The notes below the pieces were generated by a model, which searched no databases, was not told the DNA's origin, and saw only the letters and a list, made by a program, of their open reading frames with translations. A program made the position numbers and the translations under genes. A stretch of 64,000 nucleotides of DNA from Salminus brasiliensis (taxonomy: Eukaryota > Chordata > Actinopteri > Characiformes > Bryconidae), in assembly GCF_030463535.1 (NCBI RefSeq), contig NC_132881.1, positions 48,178,358 to 48,242,357 of the forward strand, given 5' to 3'. Positions 58,401-64,000 of the stretch are shown in pieces (within the stretch, counting starts at the first letter, position 1; each line of letters starts with the position of its first letter).

Positions 58401-61400
58401 CAACACCGCTACCTCTGCATTAGCACGCCCAGCTAACAGGCTCGTCCAACACCGCTACCGCTGGCAAGCTAGTCAACGCGGAGCGGCCCAGCTAACAGGC
58501 TCGTCCAACACCGCTACCGCTGCATTAGCACGGCCCAGCTAACAGGCTCCTCCAACACCGCTACCTCTGCATTAGCACGGCCCAGCTAACAGGCTCGTCC
58601 AACACCGCTACCGCTGCATTAGCACGGCCCAGCTAACAGGCTCGTCCAACACCGCTACCGCTGCATTAGCACGGCCCAGCTAACAGGCTCCTCCAACACC
58701 GCTACCTCTGCATTAGCACGGGCCCAGCTAACAGGCTCGTCCAACACCGCTACCTCTGCATTAGCACGACCCAGCTAACAGCTCGTCCAACACCGCTACT
58801 ACTGCATTAGCACGGCCCAGCTAACAGGCTCGTCCAACACCGCTACCTCTGCATTAGCACGGCCCAGCTAACAGGCTCGTCCAACACCGCTACCTCTGCA
58901 TTAGCACGACCCAGCTAACAGGCTCCTCCAACACCGCTACCGCTGCATTAGCACGACCCAGCTAACAGGCTCGTCCAACACCGCTACCTCTGCATTAGCA
59001 CGACCCAAGCTAACAGGCTCCTCCAACACCGCTACCGCTGCATTAGCACGACCCAGCTAACAGGCTCGTCCAACACCGCTACCTCTGCATTAGCACGACC
59101 CAGCTAACAGGGCTCCTCCAACACCGCTACCGCTGCATTAGCACGACCCCAGCTAACAGGCTCGTCCAACACCGCTACCTCTGCCATTAGCACGACCCAG
59201 CTAACAGGCTCGTCCAACACCGCTACCGCTGCATTAGCACGGCCCAGCTAACAGGCTCGTCCAACACCGCTACCTCTGCATTAGCACGGCCCAGCTAACA
59301 GGCTCGTCCAACACCGCTACCGCTGCATTAGCACGGCCCAGCTAACAGGCTCGTCCAACACCGCTACCGCTGCATTAGCACCGTCCCAGCTAACAGGCTC
59401 GTCCAACACCGCTACCTCTGCATTAGCTCGACCCAGCTAACAGGCTCGTCCAACACCGCTACCGCTGCATTAGCACGGCCCAGCTAACAGGCTCCTCCAA
59501 CACCGCTACCGCTGCATTAGCACGACCCAGCTAACAGGCTCGTCCAACACCGCTACCTCTGCATTATAGCACGCACCCAGCTAACAGGCTCGTCCAACAC
59601 CGCTACCGCTGCATTAGCACGACCCAGCTAACAGGCTCGTCCAACACCGCTACCTCTGCATTAGCACGGCCAGCTAACAGGCTCGTCCAACACCGCTACC
59701 TCTGCATTAGCACGACCCAGCTAACAGGCTCGTCCAACACCGCTACCGCTGCATTAGCACGGCCCAGCTAACAGGCTCCTCCAACACCGCTACTGCTGCA
59801 TTAGCACGGCCCAGCTAACAGGCTCGTCCAACACCGCTACCTCTGCATTAGCACGACCCCAGCTAACAGGCTCGTCCAACACCGCTACCTCTGCATTAGC
59901 ACGACCCAGCTAACAGGCTCCTCCAACACCGCTACCTCTGCATTAGCACGGGCCCAGCTAACAGGCTCGTCCAACACCGCTACCCTCTGTATTAGCACGA
60001 CCCAGCTAACAGGCTCGTCAACACCGCTACCGCTGCATTAGCACGACCCAGCTAACAGGCTCGTCCAACACCGCTACCTCTGCATTAGCACGACCCAGCT
60101 AACAGGCTCCTCCAACACCGCTACCTCTGCATTAGCACGGGCCCCAGCTAACAGGCTCGTCCAACACCGCTACCTCTGTATTAGCACGACCCAGCTAACA
60201 GGCTCGTCCAACACCGCTACCGCTGCATTAGCACGACCCAGCTAACAGGCTCCTCCAACACCGCTACCTCTGCATTAGCACGAACCCAGCTAACAGGCTC
60301 GTCCAACACCGCTACCGCTGCATTAGCACGGCCCAGCTAACAGGCTCGTCCAACACCACTACCTCTGCATTAGGCACGGCCCAGCTAACAGGCTCGTCCC
60401 AACACCGCTACCTCTGCATTAGCACGGCCCAGCTAACAGGCTCGTCCAACACCGCTACTCTGCATTAGCACGGCCCAGCTAACAGGCTCGTTCCAACACC
60501 ACTACCTCTGCATTAGCACGGCCCAGCTAACAGGCTCGTCCAACACCGCTACCTCTGCATTAGCACGGCCCAGCTAACAGGCTCGTCCAAACACGCTACC
60601 TCTGCATTAGCACGGCCCAGCTAACAGCTCGTCCAACACCGCTACCTCTGCATTAGCACGACCCAGCTAACAGGCTCGTCCAACACCGCTACCTCTGCAT
60701 TAGCACGGCCAGCTAACAGGCTCCTCCAACACCGCTACCTCTGCATTAGCACGACCCAGCTAACAGGCTCCTCCAACACCGCTACCTCTGCATTAGCACG
60801 GCCCAGCTAACAGGCTCCTCCAACACCGCTACCTCTGCATTAGCACGGCCCAGCTAACAGGCTCCTCCAACACTGCTACCTCTGCATTAGCACGGCCCAG
60901 CTAACAGGCTCGTCCAACACCGCTACCTCTGCATTAGCACGGCCCAGCTAACAGGCTCGTCCAACACCGCTACCTCTGCATTAGCACGGCCCCAGCTAAC
61001 AGGCTCGTCCAACACCGCTACCTCTGCATTAGCACGGCCCAGCTAACAGGCTCCTCCAACACCGCTACCTCTGCATTAGGATAAGTATGAGCATCCCACC
61101 GCCTCCCACTTTCCATCCAGACTGGGTCTAAAAACACAGTGATGTCATTTCCCAGCCTGCCAATTCTGCCCACTCCGCACGTCCCACAGTGCTACATGAT
61201 GGACAGCACCAGGATGACATCATCCAGCTACAAAACCCTCGTCAGCAAAATATTGATTATGGATTTGTGCTGGGGTTGTTATTCCTGAAAAGCCGCAGCA
61301 GCAGCAGCAGCAGCAGCGTCGGCCAGCGCAGTGAATCGCTGTAGCACCAGCTTCGGTCGGGCCGAGGAGCGTTACGGCCCCTCTGAACACGTCTGGAGGG

Positions 61401-61559
61401 AGGCGCAAATATGTGCTCTTCAACACTGAAAAGAGCCAAACTGTGTCCGACAGAGGGCCCAGACTTCCAACCTAACCCAACACAGGGACAGAGAGGCCCT
61501 GAGAGCCCCCTGTAAGGTTTATGTGGGTAAAGACATCTATATATATATATATATGCATT

Positions 61560-61600
<41 letters not shown>

Positions 61601-61758
61601 ACCTGGGAAGCAGGTGGTGAGGTGCCTCCATCAGGGGCGTCCTGTGTGACGGCTTGCGGGCGGAGTTCATGGCCGAAATCGCCAAACACAGAATCTCTCC
61701 CAGCGGAATAAACTGAGACTGGCTGATTGGGACGACATGCTGATGGGAGACACATCAC
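44195..61758 (-). CDS. stox2: Storkhead-box protein 2, last three coding exons (5' end outside window)
   Basis: STOX2 has a storkhead winged-helix domain, DNA-binding-like and related to forkhead folds. The family is linked to differentiation and trophoblast biology, but its targets are unclear. Minus-strand exons are 61758-61603, 51169-48637 and 44396-44195, all GT-AG with matching phases, giving roughly 960 residues; mammalian STOX2 is about 926. The winged helix spans the first exon and the start of the second (PTPSPEILRHTLNML, TNSKWYHLD). Conserved blocks follow: KKFGLKLFRLSF, PPEEWPLRDEDTP, EMEIIRRINPDLTVENV, TPEWDVSGELAKRRTEMPF, FDYYNVSDDDD and MQWLLEREKERDLQRKFE. The C-terminus ends ASITSV. 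Oddities are a 33-codon Gln-rich insert and frame-disturbing differences in the 61.6-kb exon. The upstream first exon is not in view. Teleosts may have two stox2 copies. Confidence 0.95.
44397..45439 (-). other. stox2 intron, proximal part with a SINE
   Basis: Apart from the SINE at 44843-45061 and a Tc1-terminus-like word near 44469, nothing recognisable. Confidence 0.4.
44843..45061 (+). mobile_element. V-SINE-like element with tRNA-derived head
   Basis: A-box-like TGGCCCAACAG at 44846-44856, B-box-like GGTTCCTGGTC at 44910-44920, and a tail reading AAGTCACTCTGGAGAAGAGC then ATAAATGCCATAAGTG. The tail matches the conserved 3' end of vertebrate V-SINEs and the fragment at 25817-25867. Confidence 0.65.
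45440..47190. repeat. Degenerate AT-rich tandem repeat with higher-order structure
   Basis: Words such as GATACTGAATAATTCATAG and AGAAATCTATAGTAGGTACT recur every ~20-25 bp, organised in longer blocks of roughly 200-220 bp (compare 46180-46400 with 46610-46830). Three successive ~75-bp near-identical copies lie at about 46900-47060. It sits in the stox2 intron. Confidence 0.8.
47191..48636 (-). other. stox2 intron, distal part
   Basis: Mostly unique. A (CA)n array is at about 47828-47862. No exon is seen before the large stox2 exon. Confidence 0.45.
48637..51169 (-). CDS. stox2: stox2 large coding exon
   Basis: A 2,533-bp open exon coding ~844 residues. It starts with the second half of the winged-helix domain (GVPTPSPEILRHTLNML, TYFITPSLIRTNSKWYHLD), followed directly by the Gln-rich insert at 50987-50889. 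Conserved basic and serine-rich blocks come next, then the acidic FDYYNVSDDDDEEE, a fish-specific Gly-rich run at about 48870-48825 and the MQWLLEREKERDLQRKFE helix. It ends with SVTVDSGFNSP. Acceptor CCCCTCAG at 51171-51170, donor GTAAGC at 48636. No frameshift over its whole length, in contrast to the 61.6-kb exon. Confidence 0.96.
50889..50987 (-). repeat. stox2: CAG/CAA repeat coding a polyglutamine tract in STOX2
   Basis: 33 codons: three Gln, one Ser, 20 Gln, one Thr, eight Gln, using mixed CAG and CAA codons. It sits just after the winged-helix domain, where mammalian STOX2 has no such tract. Confidence 0.93.
51170..51963 (-). other. stox2 intron, unique sequence and (TG)n
   Basis: (TG)n at about 51916-51942. 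No exon or other feature is supported. Confidence 0.45.
51964..52238 (-). mobile_element. Family A TIR element, internally deleted
   Basis: Both termini are present (AAAAGTATTGGGACACCTG left, TGTCCACAAACATTTGGAC right), but the middle is shortened to about 275 bp, lacking the CCCAGCATTGAG region. Confidence 0.65.
52239..54574 (-). other. stox2 intron, LINE-tail-like and AT-rich low-complexity sequence
   Basis: (CAA)n(TAA)n at about 52383-52441 is followed by ATTTATATAGCACCTTTCAT, a common fish LINE or derived-repeat landmark. About 52640-52800 looks like decayed repeat coding DNA. From about 53040 to 53690 the DNA is a degenerate TATATTCTGTATTTT-type repeat. It ends with a GTGACAATAAACCTGATTT tail near 53726. 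Confidence 0.45.
54575..55060 (+). mobile_element. Family A TIR element, near full length
   Basis: Left end ACATCTCCAAAAGTTTGTGG, right end CGTCCCAATACTTTTGTCC. Family landmarks are retained throughout. Confidence 0.72.
55061..56257 (-). other. stox2 intron with a Tc1-terminus-like fragment
   Basis: ACAGTCATGGCCATAAGTAT near 55632 resembles a Tc1-type terminus. The rest is unique sequence without an exon. Confidence 0.4.
56258..56632 (-). mobile_element. Family A TIR element, truncated
   Basis: Starts CAATATATGGACAAAAGTAT. It continues to the TGCCAATAGGTTCAT landmark and then stops before the opposite terminus. Confidence 0.7.
56633..57202 (-). other. stox2 intron, unique sequence
   Basis: No recognisable feature. 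Confidence 0.45.
57203..57620 (+). mobile_element. Tc1-like derivative, left end present
   Basis: Starts GCCCATAACATTAAAACC, like the TIR at 18924, and shares ACTGGGTCAGAACATCTCC and CTACCAAAAGTGCTCCAAGG with that element. The right TIR is absent. A SINE-body fragment (GACTGGCCTTGCTCTC) follows at about 57682-57745. Confidence 0.6.
57832..61077. repeat. 47-bp minisatellite in stox2 intron, about 69 copies
   Basis: The unit includes GCCCAGCTAACAGGCTCGTC, CAACACCGCTACC and TCTGCATTAGCACG. True-looking variants are paired substitutions (GGCCC/GACCC, CTCGTCC/CTCCTCC, CCTCTGC/CCGCTGC). On top of these many copies carry lone one-base gains or losses, mostly in C or G runs. Frames read across it are not genes. 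Confidence 0.94.
61078..61562 (-). other. stox2 intron between minisatellite and exon
   Basis: Unique sequence with a short GCA trinucleotide run near 61294-61316 and a TA run near 61538-61553. No exon other than 61603-61758. Confidence 0.4.
61563..61597. repeat. (TG)n array; (CA)n at the stox2 5' splice site on the minus strand
   Basis: On the minus strand the donor GTAAACACACAC runs directly into about 17 CA units, so the repeat begins within the 5' splice site consensus. Confidence 0.92.
61603..61758 (-). CDS. stox2: stox2 coding exon 2 with four apparent one-base indels
   Basis: Encodes the first half of the storkhead winged-helix region. Segments in three frames match STOX2: DVSPISMS, then ISQSQFIPLGEILCLAISAM plus NSARK, then VTQDA, then LMEHLTTCFPG-like codons. 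To join them one base is missing near 61729-61731 and one near 61651, while one is extra in the G run at 61634-61637 and one at 61625-61626. The net change is zero, and the length (156 bp) and phases fit the next exon (GGT codon across the junction). Acceptor CTGTAG and donor GTAAAC are intact. Sequence error is more likely than gene loss because the 2.5-kb next exon is fully open. Confidence 0.85.
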
Positions 61759-61765
61759 CTACAGA

Positions 61766-61766
61766 C

Positions 61767-61800
<34 letters not shown>

Positions 61801-61832
61801 CAGAGAGAGACACAGAGAGCAGAGAAGAGAGA

Positions 61833-61865
<33 letters not shown>

Positions 61866-61899
61866 CAGAGAGAGAAGAGAGACAGAGAGAGAGAGAGAG

Positions 61900-61947
<48 letters not shown>

Positions 61948-62000
61948 CAGAGAGAGAGAGAGACACAGAGAGAGAGAGAGAGACACAGAGAGAGAGAGAG

Positions 62001-62066
<66 letters not shown>

Positions 62067-62097
62067 AGAGCGAGAGAGAGAGAGAGAGAGAGAGAGG
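61766..62097. repeat. ~330-bp (GA)n array; (CT)n upstream of the stox2 acceptor
   Basis: Long GA array with CA interruptions (ACACAGAG). On the minus strand it is a CT tract ending eight bases before the stox2 exon 2 acceptor. Open frames giving Arg/Glu or Leu/Ser repeats are artefacts of the repeat. Confidence 0.93.
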
Positions 62098-62615
62098 TTT
62101 ATTTCAGCTGTTATGAGACAGAGAAATGATGTAATAGACTGTGTTGATTTTATTATCTGAACTGAGCTGCTCTGATCAATTAAGTCCCCGTGTGGATTCA
62201 CATTAGGGGTGTCTGAAAATATCGATACATCAAAGTATTGCGATATCATGTTCTGTAATACTGTATCGATTCTCAAAAAACCCTGTATTGATTCTTACTG
62301 AATAGTTTACATGTAAAGATTGGTGTCAGACAGTGGTTCATTTAGTGTTGTGTTTAAACCCTGACCACTAGGGGCAGCACTGTACTATGTCTTCAGATCC
62401 CACTGTTCTGATCAATCACTTTACCTCATTAAAAAATCACAGTCTATCCTTCTTGCTTAACCTTTCTGCACTCTGCTCTGAGCTCAGCACTCGGCCCCTG
62501 ACCCCGCTCTGTAACGTTACGTGGTCTGACAGACACTCGGTGGACGCTGAGCTGCTCTCTGTGAGCTGTTTCCTCCTAAACTCTTCCACTGTTCAATAAT
62601 AACACCACTCACAGC
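62098..62615. other. stox2 intron with hAT-end-like fragment
   Basis: TAGGGGTGTCTGAAAATATC near 62202 followed by GATACATC and TATCGATTC words resembles a fish hAT terminus. The rest is unique. Confidence 0.4.
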
Positions 62616-62871
62616 TGATGGAGGAAGATCTAGGAGGAAGGTCTAAATTTCACCAGCTGACTTGTTGTTGTTGGTGCAGCGGTGTCTCCTATTACATACA
62701 GAACCACGCTGGAGTTCAGTGAGCTCTTCAGAACCTCCGTTCTTTCACTGATGAGTGGAAGAAAGGCAGACTGCAGGACTAGAGGCTGGATTTTATACAC
62801 CTGTAGTGGCAACAGACCTGAATTCAATGATTAAGAGGTGTGTCCTCCAATACTTTTGTCAAATAATAATG
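62616..62871. repeat. Dispersed ~260-bp repeat, family B (copy 2)
   Basis: Close match to 31916-32171 over its whole length, same orientation, with few substitutions. Confidence 0.7.
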
Positions 62872-63207
62872 TATGTCTATGATTGGATATGTGTGGTTGG
62901 TTTTGACCTTAGACAGATGAGTTCAGCATATTTAGCTATAGTGCACATGTCAATACCACCCCCCCCCCCCCACACACACACACACACACACACACCGCCC
63001 CTTCCCCCCCACCCTATAAAAACGAAACACTCATATTAGATTTCTACAGAAACATAGAGGGCAGTAAAAGTCGGCCCACTAGTATTAAATCAAGCGCTGG
63101 GCTTTATAGCTTTAAAGAGATCAGTGTAATATGTATCAGAGCAGGCAAGCTGCGGTCCAGAACACCTAAGTGATCCGGCAGAGCAGATAATGGTTAGATG
63201 GGATTAG

Positions 63208-63259
<52 letters not shown>

Positions 63260-63416
63260 AGCTCATAGCACAGAGCATTGTTATGGAACTGATCATATCC
63301 GTGTGTTGTGTGTGTGTGTGTGTGTGACAGAGAGAGAGACCCCAGAGGGCCGAGGTTAAGGACAGGAGAAAAGTTAAGGCTATGTTTTTTTTTTTTTTGG
63401 ACCTGCTTTAACTTGG
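62872..63416. other. stox2 intron with CA/TG arrays
   Basis: (C)n(CA)n at about 62958-62994, (CA)n at about 63209-63256 and (TG)n at about 63308-63328. No gene. Confidence 0.5.
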
Positions 63417-63699
63417 GGGCACACTGGGTGGTCCCGTGGACTAAGGCGCTGTCACTGTGATCAGAGGATCGCTGGTTCCTATCCCGATCACGCTGCTAGC
63501 CATCGGCAGGGTGAGTAGATGGAGCTATCACCCCCCCCCCCCCCCCCCATTGGTTGGTTGGTTGCCTAGTGACGTCGCATCAGCAGCAGTTAAAAAAACA
63601 GGCGTTTCAGAGGGGGCGTGTCTGGTCTCGCCCTCACTAGTGTTGGGGGGCGTTGCGTGTGATGACGGGGGAGGGGGGGTAACTGGCGATCTAAATTAG
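63417..63699 (+). mobile_element. tRNA-derived SINE, second copy, internally deleted
   Basis: Same family as 14893-15300. A-box-like TGGTCCCGTGG at 63429-63439, a damaged B-box GGTTCCTATCC at 63474-63484, a poly(C) run at 63531-63548 in place of part of the body, then GACGTCGCATCAGCAGCAG and the tail ACTGGCGATCTAAATTAG. Confidence 0.7.
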
Positions 63700-64000
63700 T
63701 GATCTTTAACTTGATGATCCGGAAAGTAAAAATCCACCTCAGGATTTTGTACCAACTGCGTGGAAGGCCCTGCAGCAGCTCCGGGAGCGTGCTCCAGTTC
63801 CAGTTAAAGCCGCAGAGTCTCTGCTACACGTATTTTGCAGCAGTGGCCTGTCACTGTAAGATTATCGCTGCTTAAGAATTGTATAAAATCTCATGAAATG
63901 ACAATTATGGGGACTTTTACTTTCACACGGCGGATACAGGAAGTGCGGACGTGATGAGGCACAGAACAGCAGCAGTGGCTGAGCTCTGCAGCTCCAGCTA
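63700..64000. other. Right edge, no feature recognised
   Basis: Unique sequence. The final ~60 bp is more CpG-containing, but no stox2 first exon could be identified. Confidence 0.4.

Noticed and set aside
57832-61077. CRISPR-like regular repeat array
   Set aside because: Contiguous tandem copies without unique spacers in a eukaryotic intron: a minisatellite.
61603-61758. stox2 as a pseudogene because exon 2 is out of frame
   Set aside because: Exon 3 (2.5 kb) and exon 4 are intact, splice sites are conserved and the four indels sum to zero, so a sequence error is more likely than loss of the gene.
61727-62276. Arg/Glu-rich and Leu/Ser-rich open frames, and similar ones at 9748-10350
   Set aside because: These are translations of GA/CT dinucleotide arrays, not proteins.

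Overview
The window is vertebrate nuclear DNA, almost certainly from a ray-finned fish. The evidence is three intron-containing genes of vertebrate families, very abundant CA/CT/TA microsatellites, dense short DNA-transposon derivatives with terminal inverted repeats, V-SINE-like tails and a tRNA-headed SINE. The repeat set suggests an otophysan (characin or catfish-like) teleost, but that is only an impression. Nothing is bacterial, viral or plasmid-like, and there is no CRISPR array.

Layout. (1) 1-4,860: repeat-rich flank with a ~2 kb inverted-repeat element filled by a 19-bp minisatellite, then a hAT-like element with an expanded hexamer array. (2) 4,860-12,970: irf2 (interferon regulatory factor 2), plus strand, eight coding exons, complete, 345 residues. 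(3) 12,970-20,100: intergenic, with a SINE, transposon derivatives and a 73-bp minisatellite. (4) 20,113-27,000: tmem134, minus strand, seven coding exons plus a probable non-coding first exon, complete, 206 residues. (5) 27,230-43,100: about 16 kb without a recognisable gene, made of decayed transposons, a second 73-bp minisatellite and AT-rich DNA. (6) 44,195-61,758: the last three coding exons of stox2 (storkhead box 2), minus strand. The first exon lies beyond the right edge. Its introns hold a degenerate AT-rich repeat (45.4-47.2 kb) and a 47-bp minisatellite (57.8-61.1 kb). (7) 61,766-64,000: a long GA/CT array, CA arrays and a second SINE copy.

irf2 is a nuclear transcription factor of the interferon response, tmem134 a small two-pass membrane protein and stox2 a winged-helix protein. 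They form no operon or obvious pathway. The irf2/stox2 pair, pointing toward each other, matches my memory of their arrangement in other vertebrates (human 4q35).

The most notable signals are: four frame-disturbing single-base differences in stox2 exon 2, next to a minisatellite full of single-base indels (probably a local consensus-quality problem); long CT or CA arrays placed directly at splice sites of all three genes; three minisatellite families that appear to have grown inside DNA transposons; and a 33-codon glutamine-rich insertion in STOX2. I found no convincing undescribed biological system.
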